Of a stretch of 64,000 nucleotides of DNA, positions 20,770 to 31,560 are shown one piece after another. The notes beneath the pieces are model-generated. The model saw only the letters and a program-made list of their open reading frames with translations, had not been told where the DNA came from and did not search any database. The DNA lies in the NCBI GenBank assembly GCA_014529385.2, contig CM043957.1, forward strand, positions 71,631,003-71,695,002. The letters are read 5' to 3'. The stretch's first letter is position 1. Each line of letters starts with the position of its first letter. The translations under genes and the position numbers were made by a program. This DNA is from Adiantum capillus-veneris (taxonomy: Eukaryota > Streptophyta > Polypodiopsida > Polypodiales > Pteridaceae).

Positions 20770-22050
20770 TGAGAGAGGGGGCTGAATTTTGGCTCAGAAG
20801 TGCTACAGTGTGTGTGTGAGCAGTGGGTGCAGGTGATCACAACTTTAATGGAAAGCTTGCCTTCTCCCTTGCTCTATGTAGCGCGATGATTTGCTCTCGC
20901 GCATCTCTCTCCCCCCTTTGCACATATGGTAATGCCCCACTGTTCTCGGTGTTTTATGCGCGTTTGCCAAGGCAAGAGCCTTCTGTATAGAAACCGGATT
21001 AGCTAATTGCTAATCCCCTTCAGATACGCAAAGTTCCATCGTTAAGGAATGCGAAAACGGAGAGTTTTCTCGCGTGAAAATTTGTCTGATTTATGGGGGA
21101 ATTGTCCCATTGCGTGCGTGAGCGTCTGACACACGCGTAGACGTGTTTGTTCCGCTCAAAACGATTCAAAATAGAAAATCACAGCCTGCTATGTTTTTCT
21201 GCAGGTTTAGGGTTTCGCACCTAAATTGCAGGACATTGCTAGGGGAGCCTCGAGAAAGCCGTGGGATGCTTAAACAGGGCTTTGGGCACTTGGCAGTGAC
21301 AAAACAGGGAATTACAGTATGCTAAAATTGACCTGCAGGTCATTGGAAAGCTTACATACCACAACAGAAAGTGTCCTTGACGTCTACTTCTGACCTACAG
21401 GGATTTTGCGTCGTTTTGTTGGCGAAATTGGATTAAAATTACAATCATGGACATGTTTGGATAGCTTGGTGAGGGGTAGGTGAAACTGTTAGGATCATTT
21501 ATTTCCCAAGGGAAAGCATTGGGTGCTTGTACAAGACAATTTAGAAAGATTTTCCGCAAAAAGACTCGTCTAATTCAAGGGGCTAGTGACCCTACAGGTG
21601 CGAGAGCTCGAGGGCTATCCATAGAAGTGATCAACACGCGAATCGAAGCGTAAAACAAAGAATTTAGTGTGCTGTAATTTCTCACCAGGTTTTGTAAAGT
21701 TCTCTAAAGTGCGTGGAAAGTCAGTGTGTACTTGGGATTTTGTACGCGGAGACTTCTACTGTGGTTATGTTGCCAAAATCGGGTTGGAGTAGAGGAATAT
21801 CAACCCGATAAAAGTGGGACAGCTTGTAGAAGTTCACAGGTTTTTCTCAAGTTTAATAAGAATAAAGAAATCTTTGCGGCCTACAGGGGGTCGCTGTTTG
21901 CTTGGTAGTGCTCTAGCTACCAAGTTGTGAAATGTCTTGAAGTGTTGAATTCCATTCACAGGTTTATTCGTGAAGTTTCTTTGTGTCCTAAGGTTCAAGT
22001 AAAGTAAAGTTTTGGGTGAAAGCCTACGTCTATCGCCCTATGGGCCGGTT
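20770..22050 (+). repeat. Gyp-1 3' LTR
   Basis: Follows a purine-rich tract (GAGAGAGGGGG near 20770). Its blocks match 2090-3030 on the opposite strand. It ends near GGGCCGGTTACA. No host gene is seen in its short frames. Confidence 0.6.
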
Positions 22051-22055
22051 ACACA

Positions 22056-22523
22056 TCCAGTTGCATACTTCACTCTATTGTTTTCCGGTTCTATTGGTAC
22101 TGAAGAAAGACGGATCTTGGAGGATGTTCATCGACTATATAGCTCTCAATAAAATCACTATCAAGGACAGATTTCCGATTCCAAGGATCGATGATATTCT
22201 TGACCAACTTCAGGGATCCTCTCGTTTTAGCAGGATTGATTTGAAAAGCGAATATCAGCAGATCAGAATCACTCCGGGAGATGTCTACAAGACGGCTTTC
22301 GGACAAGCTTTGGTTTATATGAATTTTTGGTGATGCCTTTTGGACTTACCAATGTTCCAGTGAGTTTCAACCAAATGATGGATAGGATTTTCCGAGAGCA
22401 TCCATCTTTTGAAGCAGAGCATCGACACCATTGCTCTGACACCATCTGCTACAGGTCAGGCATTGCGTGATCACAGATTAGTTATTAATGCCAAAAAGAG
22501 CGAGTTTTTCTTGCCGGAGAACT
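22056..22523 (+). pseudogene. Gyp-2 reverse transcriptase (copy G3), catalytic site deleted
   Basis: [40 protein letters not shown] and [19 protein letters not shown] are canonical RT domains 1-3. After 22333 the frame shifts, MPFGLTN is readable, and the sequence jumps from FREHPSF to EAEHRHH. The block that holds the FFDD catalytic pair in G2 (near 25550-25590) is therefore missing. It ends in KKSEFFLPEN and joins 3' non-coding sequence at 22524, removing RNase H, integrase and chromodomain. Confidence 0.85.
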
Positions 22524-22889
22524 GATGTCCCCTTCGGATTTCAGGGATACTGATGGACTGACAGTATTCTGCAGTATGATTTTATGAAATGGAATTTCCG
22601 AAATTGGACATGATTGATTTGTACTCTCTCATTTGACTTGTTTGAGTGCAAAAACTTAAAGACGAAATGACTATAGCATTTCGGTCTCATACATCTCTAT
22701 AAACATGATCGCAATAAGGATTAGTTAATCCGGCATCAGTGAGGTCCGTGATGGATCTAGATGCGGTTACTTAATACGTTGCTGGCAGTCATGGTCTGAG
22801 ATGTGGAATGAATTTCTTTGTGATTGATTTGTCATGTGATGTCCTGTGATGTCGTGTGATGTGTATCGTTTTTGTACAAGTGCTAGATG
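22524..22889 (+). other. G3 3' non-coding region, part 1
   Basis: Matches in reverse the 3' region of G2 (23460-23870), including GTCATGTGATGTCCTGTGAT repeats. Continues at 37782-37885 after G2. Confidence 0.8.
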
Positions 22890-23371
22890 TGTAACAAACT
22901 TGGACACCCCAAGTCAAGATTCTACCACGCACAGTAGAGATTCACTTCAAATTAACCCAAAAACAAAAGAGGGTCGACACTGCCTGACGTAGTTTTGTGC
23001 CAAGAGATATTGGCCCCAAAGATTGAGCAAGGTACAACTGAGCCCGCGGGTGCTCGCTCTCAGACTCTACGTCCACATGCTCTGAGAAGTGAGCCCTTAA
23101 GGCCGCTTATAAACATTACAAAGGGTTGCTAAAAGCAGAGCCCAAAAGCAGTTAAACTCAAAAGCTTTAATTTCCAAAAGAACTTGTCTGCAAAAACTGC
23201 CAAAAGAAATCAACGTAATTTCTCGAGAATCCGTATGGCAGTTAGTGCATTAGGCTACCACGTCAACATGTCAGCGCGAGAAACGAGCGTCCGTACTGTC
23301 TGTCTGTACACTGCCACGTCAGCAATCAGCACATTCTCCGGGTGGCTTTGCCACATCACCAGTTTGTGACA
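22890..23371 (-). repeat. G2 3' LTR
   Basis: Plus sense TGTAACAAACTTGG...AGTTTGTGACA. Shorter than the 614-bp G3 LTR, with a deletion across the shared GGGGCCAA/ATACCGAAAGG block near 23010-23035. The 5' LTR lies at 31035-31560. Confidence 0.85.
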
Positions 23372-23966
23372 TATTCTCCTCTTGAAAAATTGTAATTGCC
23401 CTCGATTACGCTTGCAAAACAGACAGAGGCCATGGACTGTTTTAGTAGACACTGACTGTTAGTACTGACGCACTAGACACGACACATCTAGCACTTGTAC
23501 ATAACGACAGTCACATCACAGGACATCACTCGACATCACAGGACATCACATGACAAATCACAAACAAATTCATTCCAAATCTCAGACCATGACCATCGGC
23601 AACATATTTAGTAATAGCATCTAGATCCATTCCGGACCTCACTGATGCCCGCTTAACTAATCCTTCTTGCAATCATGTCAATAAAGATTTATGAGACCGA
23701 AATGTTGCAGTCATTTCGCCTTTCAGTTCCTGCACTCAAACAGGTTAAGTACAAGTCAATCATTTTCATTTTCGGGAATTGCTCTTATTGTCATACAACA
23801 GAATACTACTCAGCCCATTAGCATCCCTGAAACCCAAAGGGGACATCAGTGACCTTATTCAAAAATCGGGGTAATCCGTTGACGAAGGAGCGGAGCGACT
23901 CCTGTCTTGTGCAAACTCGTTGCACTAGATTCACCCTCTTTGAATTCGAGGTTTTATCCGAGTAGA
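23372..23966 (-). other. G2 polypurine tract and 3' non-coding region
   Basis: Purine tract 23372-23385 (minus TCAAGAGGAGAATA). Contains repeated CATCACAGGACATCAC words at 23505-23560. No coding frame. Confidence 0.7.
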
Positions 23967-24299
23967 CTATGCTAAACCGAATGCTTCAAGGTAAAGTTCC
24001 AAAATGTGAGGAGTATCTGCTAGGTCCTCCTCCTCCTCCACCCACTTCGCATCCAATGCGGGATAGTTCTTGAATTTAACCAAGAACCGCCGGATCACTT
24101 TACCTTTCATCTTTCTTTCCTTGTGTGCCAAAATTTGTTCTGGAAGGAGTACCTCCTCGCTTTCCTCCACTTCGGGTTGCTCATCAGGTTCCCCATCAAC
24201 TGGCACATCGCCTTTAAAAGGCTTCAATAGACTCACATGAAATGAATTATGAATCTTTCAGGTATCGGGCAGCTTGAGTCTACATGAGATGTCATTTAT
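23967..24299 (-). pseudogene. G2 integrase C-terminus with chromodomain
   Basis: IHNSFHVSLLKPFKGDVPVD, an acidic Glu-rich linker, then VIRRFLVKFKNYPALDAKWV and ILELYLEAFGLA. The chromodomain itself reads through without a stop, but a stop falls just before the IHNSFHVSLLK block, so the frame opened at 24236 would not be translated as part of pol. Confidence 0.85.
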
Positions 24300-24827
24300 T
24301 TTTTCTTCGATGACAGTCCAAATGCCATCATGCCCACTCTGTGTCTTCGGGAGATCAAAAATGAAATCCATGGCAATACTTTCCCAGGGGCGGGTAGGAA
24401 TGGGTAAAGGCTATAACAGTCCCTGAGCCTTATGTCTGTCAAACTTGACCTTCTGACATACTAAACAATTGTGAACAAAGTCATCCACATCTTTCTTGAG
24501 TCTCGGCCAAAAGAAGTATCGCTCCACACCTTTCAAGGTGGTGTTGATGCTGCGGTGACCCGTTAAAGGTGGACAATGGCACACAGTCAAAACCTTTTCT
24601 CTCAACGGCCGTGTGACGCATGACATCGTTTTCTTCATCAAGTACCCATCCCGAATGGAATATCCCGCTACTACCTCCCCATTCTATATTCCAGTGAATA
24701 CATCAAAAAAATCCGGATCTGTGGCGTACTAATCAACCATGTCCCCGAAGCTTCTAGGATGAATCGCGGAAATAGCAAAGACTAAGGGCTTCTGAGACAA
24801 TGCATCTGCTACCAAGTTTTTTTGTCC
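24300..24827 (-). pseudogene. G2 integrase, catalytic core deleted
   Basis: Zinc-binding HHCC region intact in 24411-24641 (GHRSINTTLKGVERYFFWPR, NCLVCQKVKFDRHK). The core starts with [20 protein letters not shown], containing the first catalytic Asp, then jumps to [16 protein letters not shown] near 24310. The stretch holding the second Asp and the Glu of the D,D-35-E triad is missing, so the enzyme cannot be active. A stop separates it from RNase H at 24828. Confidence 0.85.
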
Positions 24828-25903
24828 CTAAACATGGACAATCTGGAAGTGAAATTGTGACAAGATGTTAGTCCATCGCATCTGCTTTTCTGAAAGCTGC
24901 TTTTGTGACAAGAAGTAGCGTAAACTCTGATGATCAGTTAAGACCGTGAAATCGGCTCCGAGTAGGTAATGTTGCCATTGAGTAAGAGCATGGATCACTG
25001 CCAAAAGCTCTTTTTGATAAATCTGTGCTGTCAATTCCGACCTTGAAAACAATTGGCTTTCATAGGCAATCACATGGCCTTCTTGCATTAAGACCGTTCC
25101 CAGGCTACGACTACAAGCATCACAATATACTTCAAATGACTTTTGCAAGTCTGACAAAGTCAACACTGGTTCAATAGTCAGTTTTTCTTTAAGTGTGTGA
25201 AAGGCAGTCACCTTTGTCGGTCCCCACGAGAAAGGGACTCCTTTCTGTGTCAATATGTGCAAAGGAGAAACTACCTCTGCAAACTTTCGAATGGACCGCC
25301 GGTAGTAAGAACACAAGCCCAAGAAGCTTTTAACTTCATGAACATTCTTCAAATTTGGCCAGTCATGTATATTCTCAATCTTGGTCGGGTCCATCTGTAC
25401 TCTTGTTGTTGAGACGATGTGTCCCAAAAAGTGTATCTTCGGCAATAAAAATCTACTCTTTTTGGCATTGTTAACTAATTTGTGATCCCGCAATGTCTGA
25501 AAGACTTGTAGCAGATGATGTTTATGTTCTGCTTTATCCTTGGAGAAAACTATAATGTCATCAAAGAAAGTGCCGACAAATGATCTATACTCTAGGAAAA
25601 TACTATCCATCATTCCGTTGAAAGTCACTCGAGCATTGGTAAGGCCAAAAGGCATCACCAAAAATTCGTACAAACCGAAACTTGTCCAAAAGGCTGTCTT
25701 GTAGACATCTCTCGGAGCGATTCTAATCTGATGATATTCGCTTTTCAAATCAATCCTTCTGAAACAAGAGGATCCCTGAAGTCGGTCAAGAATATCATCG
25801 ATCCTTAGATCCATCTTTCTTCAATACCAAGAACACTGGAAAGCAGTATCACGGCTGGATAAGACTCTTTTCCAGGAGATCTTTCACTTGGTTCATGATC
25901 TCT
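24828..25903 (-). pseudogene. G2 reverse transcriptase and RNase H
   Basis: Frame 24828-25814, 328 residues. [37 protein letters not shown], catalytic FVGTFFDDIIVFSKD, FLGHIVSTTRVQMDPTKIE. RNase H: FEVYCDACSRSLGTVLMQEG, YQKELLAVIHALTQWQHYLL, FTVLTDHQSLRYFL. The upstream part (25815-25903) has LLEKSLIQP, a stop, and [13 protein letters not shown], then loses about 70 bp relative to G3. The [21 protein letters not shown] block is therefore gone. Enzyme would copy element RNA in particles; here it is broken at the N-terminus though the catalytic Asp pair survives. Confidence 0.9.
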
Positions 25904-26324
25904 TCATTCTGGGCTCGGCAAAACACGGTAAGGTGGCCGGTTCAGTGGTGTGCTTCTAGGAATGAGATCAATGGTGTGATCCTCAGGACGAGACGGGGGT
26001 AACTCGCGTGGCAGGCCCTCAGAGAAATAATCAGCATGTGTGTGGAGAAAATCTTGGCGTTCTTTGTCAAGCTCAGACATGTTCACTCTGTGTTCATTAT
26101 TTAACTCTTTGAAGTAGATTGAGTAAACAAAGAGGTCGGATTTCATTAATTTGGCAATGGCCAAAGCAGATACAATAGGGACGGACTCGCCCTTCAGTTT
26201 TACATTAAGTACAATTGTTCGGCCCTTTTCATTCGTCAAGGTTGCTTTCTTTGCCTGATAGTTGACCACGCGTTGTTCTTATGGTATAAGGGACTCCCAG
26301 GAGGATGTCACAACCTTCCAAAGG
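25904..26324 (-). pseudogene. G2 protease C-terminal half and linker
   Basis: Continues the protease from 29123 after removal of NA-D. LEGCDILLGVPYTI is readable across a frameshift near 26280, then VNYQAKKATLTNEKGRTIVL, KLKGESVPIVSALAI, and the linker to RT (FSEGLPRELPPSRPEDHTID, RSTPLNRPPYRVLPSPE). The frame ends at a stop at 25904. Confidence 0.85.
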
Positions 26325-26329
26325 CATGA

Positions 26330-26940
26330 TGTAACAAACTACTGACGTGTCAAAGCCCTAAAGAATGCAGCCAACTTGCAGATGCTGGCCGAGGGGCCTA
26401 AACCCTAAGTGAAGCGGCAGAGCAGCAGAAAATAAAGCAAGACCCACACACACACAGGAAAAGTTGGGCGGAGCAGTTGATGACCTGGCAAATTTCCAAA
26501 AATTGCGTTGGCATGATGACGTGGCAGGCTATACGGATTTCTCCGTTTTGCGTTGACTGCTATACGAAAATTCCGTGATTTACGTTGGCAGCTTTTTGGC
26601 TTTGCTTTTGGACCAGATGCTTTTGAGTTTGAAGGCTTTTTACTGCAAACTGCTTTTCAAGCCAAGGAGCTTGAAATATGAGGTTAGGGCTCATTCTCTG
26701 GCATGCTTCCTAGAGAAGGTGCAGAATCTGGAGTACCGGCTTGTATTGTGTTGATGCAATATAAAGAAATACCGAAAGGGACCGCAAGGTTTGGGGCCAA
26801 TACTCTTTGGGGTGGAATTCCGCCACTCCGTGTCGCGTGTCGTCTCTCTCTCTCTCTCTCTCAGTTCAATTGTTAATGAAGTGCTAAAAGACTGTTCAGT
26901 GTGTTCGTTTCTATTGGCACGTGGTGCCCGTCATGTGACA
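26330..26940 (+). repeat. NA-D 5' LTR (611 bp)
   Basis: Contains GATGACGTGGCAGG and TACGGATTT words like the Gyp-2 LTR, the ATACCGAAAGGG/TTTGGGGCCAATAC block at 26766-26808, and a short (CT)n tract at 26845-26863. Confidence 0.9.
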
Positions 26941-26953
26941 GTGGTATCAGAGC

Positions 26954-28491
26954 ATTAGGCGTGCGCTTTTCTGAAAGCATACCGGTCCTACCAAGGAGCA
27001 GACAGAGCAAGATTGCATTTTCAAAAGTTTATTGGAAATTTGGCTTCGCGCTCCGACCCCGGACTTCTTAGCCACTCCCACCCTTACTTCATCGCTCGTC
27101 GGACGCGCTCCCGTATTCACCACTCATGTCTTACAGGGCATAAGCCATTAAGATCACTTTCAAGAGAAGAATTCAAGATTTGTTTCGAGTTGCTGTTTTT
27201 CTCAGAGGCAGTGCCATGCAGATGTTGATAGCTACCAAGTAGCATACTCCAAGGACTTGGCAAGCTTTCAACAAAAATAATTTGTCCGAAGTTATATGGT
27301 TCTGACATCTTCCTTCGGAATGCAACTTCTGGCAGAGTGGGGTATCTTGAAATGCTTGCCATGGAAACCCTAGCAGATTATAACTTGAAGTTTCTCGACA
27401 TCTCCCAGTAGATGTCTTTGCACGAGCAGATGACCTTGGAGGTCTCAAAGTCAGTCGACTTTTCAAGCTCGACTGATGTCGAGATTGCTTTTTAAGTTTG
27501 AATTCTGTTTGATCTTGTTTGGTGATCCTGTTTGGAATTAGTTTGAAATGGATGGCATCTATTTTTAACTTGTTTTGGTGCCGATTTGAATTGTTTGACT
27601 CTGGTTTTTATACTGGTTTCAATGATTGGTGATTTTACTCCCGGGTGGAGAAGTGAGAAATATTGTTTTGGTATTGTTTGAACCTCGGAACGACGCAGGC
27701 CGATGCCTGGGGAGCGTTCTGTTGTATGCTAGAAAACCTCCGAACGACGTAGGCCGATGCATGGGGAGCTTTTGGTTGTATGCTTGTAAAATAATTGTTG
27801 TTGTGATGCCCGGCCCGGACCTAGATGGTTATGCGGGAGGAGTATTAAGAAGTCTGAGTACTGTTACCCTCAACACCTTCAAACGACGCAGGTTGCGGTC
27901 TGGGGGGCGTTTGGTTGTAAAAGGCCTCTATATCTCCTGGCCCGGACCTTTTTGAGTTATGCGGGAGGAGTGATGAGGGAGTCGTTGAATATCTCCCGGC
28001 TTGGACCTTGTTAGGTTATGTGGGAGGAGTGTTCATTGGCGGCTTTATGTTTCTATGTCTGTAACATGCATATGTCATCATTTGTGTTGCATTGTGATGT
28101 GCCAGCTATTGAATATTCCTATTCCTAATTGGATGAGGTTGCCTGGGTATGTAAGTTTTTAGTCCATCAAGACACCCGTGGAAGATCAGTACGGTCTGGG
28201 TGGGATGGCTAATTTTACTACACCGGAATATCAAGAGTTCCGATCCGGACCAAAGGAGAAGCTAACTCCTTGATCAAAAGAGCTGAAAGAAGAAGATAAC
28301 TCCTTGATCAAAAGAGCTGAAAGGAGAAGCTAACTCCTTGATCAAAAGAGCCAAAAGGAGAAGCAACTCCTTAACAAAAAGAGCAAATTGATTGTCTCTC
28401 GGAATGTCTCTCGGAATGACCCTCGGAAATCTTTTTGAGCTAACTTGAGTGGTTTTGGAGATATGCTGTAATCGCGGACGATTACTCTCTT
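26954..28491 (+). other. NA-D internal region, no recognisable gene
   Basis: Longest frames are near 100 codons and not recognised. 27690-28030 carries loose repeats of two words, AACGACGCAGG...TGGGGAGCGTTTGG and CCCGGACCT...TTATGCGGGAGGAGT, three to four times each. A minisatellite lies at 28252-28382. Confidence 0.6.
28252..28382. repeat. Minisatellite in NA-D
   Basis: Three full and one partial unit of about 37-38 bp built on AGAAGCTAACTCCTTGATCA, last unit diverged. Confidence 0.8.
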
Positions 28492-28505
28492 TCAAGGAGG
28501 GGAGA

Positions 28506-29004
28506 TGTAACAAATTGCTGACGTGTCAAAGCCCTAAAGAATGAAGCCAACTTGCAGATGTTGGCCGAGGGGCCTAAACCCTAAGTGAAGCGGTAGAGCA
28601 GCAGGAAATAAAGCAGGACCCACACACACACAGGAAAAGCTGGCCGGAGCAGTTGATGACGTGGCAGATTTTCTAAAATTGCTCTAGCATGTTGTATGGA
28701 TTTCTGCGTTTTGCGTTGACTGTTGTACAAAAATTCCGTGATTTACGTTGGCAGCTTTTTGGCTTTGCTTTTGGACCAGATGCTTTTGAGTTTGAAGGCT
28801 TTTTACTGTAAACTGCTTTTCAGGCCAAGGGCCTTTAAATATGAGGTTAGGGCTCATTCTCTGGCATGCTTCCTGGAGAAGGTGCAGAGTCTGGAGTATC
28901 GGCTCGTATTGTGTTGATGCAATATAAAGAAATACCGAAAGGGGCGCCAAGGTTTGGGGCCAATACTCTCTGGGGTGGAATTTTGCCACTCCGTGTCGCG
29001 TGTC

Positions 29005-29042
<38 letters not shown>

Positions 29043-29117
29043 TCAACTGTTAATGAAGTGCTAAAAGTTTGTTCGGTCTGTTCTTTTCTATTGGCACGTG
29101 GTGCCCGTCATGTGACA
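28506..29117 (+). repeat. NA-D 3' LTR (612 bp)
   Basis: Same blocks as the 5' LTR; its (CT)n tract (29007-29038) is longer. Confidence 0.9.
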
Positions 29118-29122
29118 CATGA

Positions 29123-29537
29123 TGTAGAAGTCCTCCTGCCCTAAATACCCCTGACAATGCAACCGAAGTTTGCCAATGATAGGTGTAATGGCTATGTCTC
29201 GTTCGGGCGCCGCTAGAACTGCCTTTGCTGGTGGTCCCATCCTATCAGGTGTAATCTTGAGCCGCGCCGCCAATTCAGGTGAGATGAAGTTTGCCTCGAC
29301 TCCTTCATCGAAGAAATTCAGGGCTTCTTGATCTTTCACATTGCCCCAAGCTCGGCAAAGTTCTGTACTTTTGTCTGTCAGGCTTGGGTCAGTATCCATG
29401 CAATCTAGTACCAGTCCTGCTTTCATCTTGCCTTTTCTGCCACGTTCCTCTCCTACTCTCGAACTCTTGGCGTGTCTTAAGTTTGTCCTTGCCGTGTCTT
29501 TCTGGGGCAGAGATGTGCCCTTGTTTCCCGTAATCAA
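29123..29537 (-). pseudogene. G2 knuckle-protease junction, N-terminal half of protease
   Basis: GKMKAGLVLDCMDTDPSLTD, LCRAWGNVKDQEALNFFDEG, VEANFISPELAARLKITPDR and GKLRLHCQGYLGQEDFYIM; then cut by NA-D. The active-site triplet reads DEG where D-S/T-G is expected. Upstream, 29500-29570 shows a knuckle relic KCFDYGKQGHISA in which the second ligand is Tyr and the last Cys is gone. Confidence 0.85.
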
Positions 29538-30969
29538 AACACTTCCCCTCTTTGATATAGTTAGCCCTTTCTCGAAGAGTCAGTCGGGGTCTGTATCTTT
29601 CTTTTCTTGGGAACTCTTTTTCTTTCTACTTCCATTGTTGGAGGTCTTTTGGGTTCTCTGAGTCAAGATCTCATCAGTGGGGTAAGTCAAATTTTCCGAA
29701 TGTATTGAAAAACCCGCGTTTCGCATGACCCATTAATTCTTGGATAGAATTTGACTTTTGTTCAAGGCAGTAGTCTCGGATCTCTGTAGGGAGTCCGTAA
29801 TAAAACGCTCAATCTATTCCTTAAAGGTGACCTTAAATGAAGAGGTTGGTAGAAAAGAGTCCCAAAACCTCTCGCAATAAGCGTCCAAAGAGTCTCCCTT
29901 GGTTATCCGATGATGGTTCCAAGCGGTTCTTATATCCCGTTCGTACTCTCGGGTCAGCCAAGAAGAAATAAAGAGCCTTTTGAATTTCAACCACTTGATT
30001 GGAGCTTCTCTCGTTGGAAGAAGGGTGGACCACCATGTTCGAGCATTTCCTTTGAGAAAAGATGCAGCCCTCCGAATCTTGGAGTCCTTTGAGTAGTGCC
30101 CTCCAGCGAAGGCTATGTCAAATTGCTGGCTGAAGGCCAAAGCCCTCGGAGCATCTTGGAATCCAGAAAAGGATTCAAATTTTATCGGTTGTCAACCTTC
30201 TTTAAATTCTTTTGCTTTCTTGCTCTCATCTTCGAGGAAGTCATATTGGTTGGCTCTGTAGAAGTGCTTCTTCTTTGCAGGAAACATATGGTCATCGGAG
30301 TCCGAATTGTCAAAGGATGACTCCTCTGTAGAGCTATCAAAAACTGGTGGAATTTGAGTTTCTTTGCCTTCTTCTTGCCCTTTCCGAAGCTTTGCTTTTT
30401 GCTTCGCGTTTTGCCCTTTTTGTCCTCGTCGCTCGAGTCAGAAGAGCTAGAAGACTATGAGAAGAAGAAGAACTGGGTAGTCCCTCAAAGCGTACACGTT
30501 GTTTTTGCTTTCTTGAAGATGCAAAACAAGATTGACGGCCCAAATAACCAAGGTAGTCAGTCCCCTTCTTGCGCTTTTTAAATTGCTTTTGGATTGATTT
30601 TTGGTCCAAAAGCTGATTGATCCGAGTTTGAACCACCTCTTGAAGTTCTTGTTCTGTAAACATCCTTGGAGAAGGAGGTTTCTTGATTGCTGGTTTGATG
30701 GGTGGTTCGATGGCTTTCTGCCACTGAGTGTGCACTTGAGTGATGGATTGGTGAGAGAAAAATTTTGCAAACTGAGGGTCTTTCGCAAATTTAATCATCT
30801 GCTTCGTGCACTCGTCAACCTATTGTCGACGCTTCATCTCTTGAAGTTCATACGAAGTAGGCCGAGGTGGCCCATACTCTTCCTTTGTTAAATCGTTAAA
30901 ATTTTATGAATGATCTCTTTCCGCATCAGCAGATGCAGAATAAGTCGATTGATTCTTTTCGGAATCCAT
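29538..30969 (-). pseudogene. G2 gag, broken
   Basis: Start MDSEKNQSTYSASADAERDH at 30969; an in-frame stop follows. 30337-30798 is open: FAKDPQFAKFFSHQSITQVH, IEPPIKPAIKKPPSPRMFTE, LQEVVQTRINQLLDQKS, and a Ser- then Arg/Lys-rich tail. The gag domain is at 29814-30140: FSQQFDIAFAGGHYSKDSKI, FLKGNARTWWSTLLPTREAP, RLFISSWLTREYERDIRTAW. Frameshifts near 30180 and 29800. Same architecture as the G3 gag. Confidence 0.85.
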
Positions 30970-31021
30970 AATGGTCGCAAAATAAGGGTTTGGATTTCGT
31001 GGTAGAAGAAATATCGGTCGT

Positions 31022-31034
31022 GCTCTGATACCAC
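31022..31034 (-). other. G2 primer-binding site
   Basis: Minus GTGGTATCAGAGC beside the LTR end GTTACA. Confidence 0.85.
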
Positions 31035-31560
31035 TGTAACAAACTTGGACACCTCAAGTCAAGATTCTGCCGCGACAGCAGAGAATCACTTCAAATTAAC
31101 CCAAAAACAAGAGAGTCTCGACATGGCCTGGCGTGGTTCTGTGCCAAGAGATATTGGCCCCAAAGATTGGCCCCCCTTTCGGTATTTATTTTTATATTAA
31201 GCTGTGAGCAAAGTACAACTGAGCCTGCGGGTGCTCGCTCTCAGACTCTGCGTCTAGATGCTCTGAGAAGTGAGCCTTTAAGGCCGCTTATAAACATTAC
31301 AAAGGGTTGCTAAAAGCAGAGCCCAAAGGTAGTTAAACTCAAAAGCTTTAATTCCCAAAAACAACTGGTCTTCAAAAAACTGCAAAAAGCAGTCACCGCA
31401 ATTTGCGAAAAATCCGTACGGGAGTAAGCGCGTCTTGCGGAGATCCGTAGGTTGTCCCCGTCAGCATATCAGTGCGAAAATCGGGCGTCCGTATTGTCTG
31501 CCCGTACAGTGCCACGTCAGCAGTCAGCGCATTCTCCGGGTGGCTCTGCCACGTCACCAG
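31035..31560 (-). repeat. G2 5' LTR, major part
   Basis: The last nine bases of this LTR (TTTGTGACA) lie at 37773-37781, on the other side of the copia element. Confidence 0.9.

Larger units (their letters stand above)
20093..22055 (+). mobile_element. Gyp-1 remnant G4: gag tail joined to chromodomain, plus 3' LTR
   Basis: Begins inside Gyp-1 gag (SYRFVPL) and jumps directly from the Lys-rich gag tail to the integrase C-terminal chromodomain, then runs into a Gyp-1 LTR. All of protease, reverse transcriptase, RNase H and the integrase core is deleted. Its boundaries with G3 (20092, about 22055) show no clear TSD, so it may have arrived by recombination or non-homologous repair. Confidence 0.7.
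26330..29117 (+). mobile_element. NA-D: complete non-autonomous LTR retroelement (2788 bp)
   Basis: 5' LTR 26330-26940, primer site 26941-26953 (GTGGTATCAGAGC), internal region 26954-28505, polypurine tract 28492-28505 (CAAGGAGGGGAGA region), 3' LTR 28506-29117. Perfect TSD CATGA at 26325-26329 and 29118-29122. It interrupts the G2 protease. No pol domain and no long ORF. Both LTRs start TGTAACAAA and end CATGTGACA, and look highly similar by eye, so the insertion may be fairly young. Confidence 0.9.
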
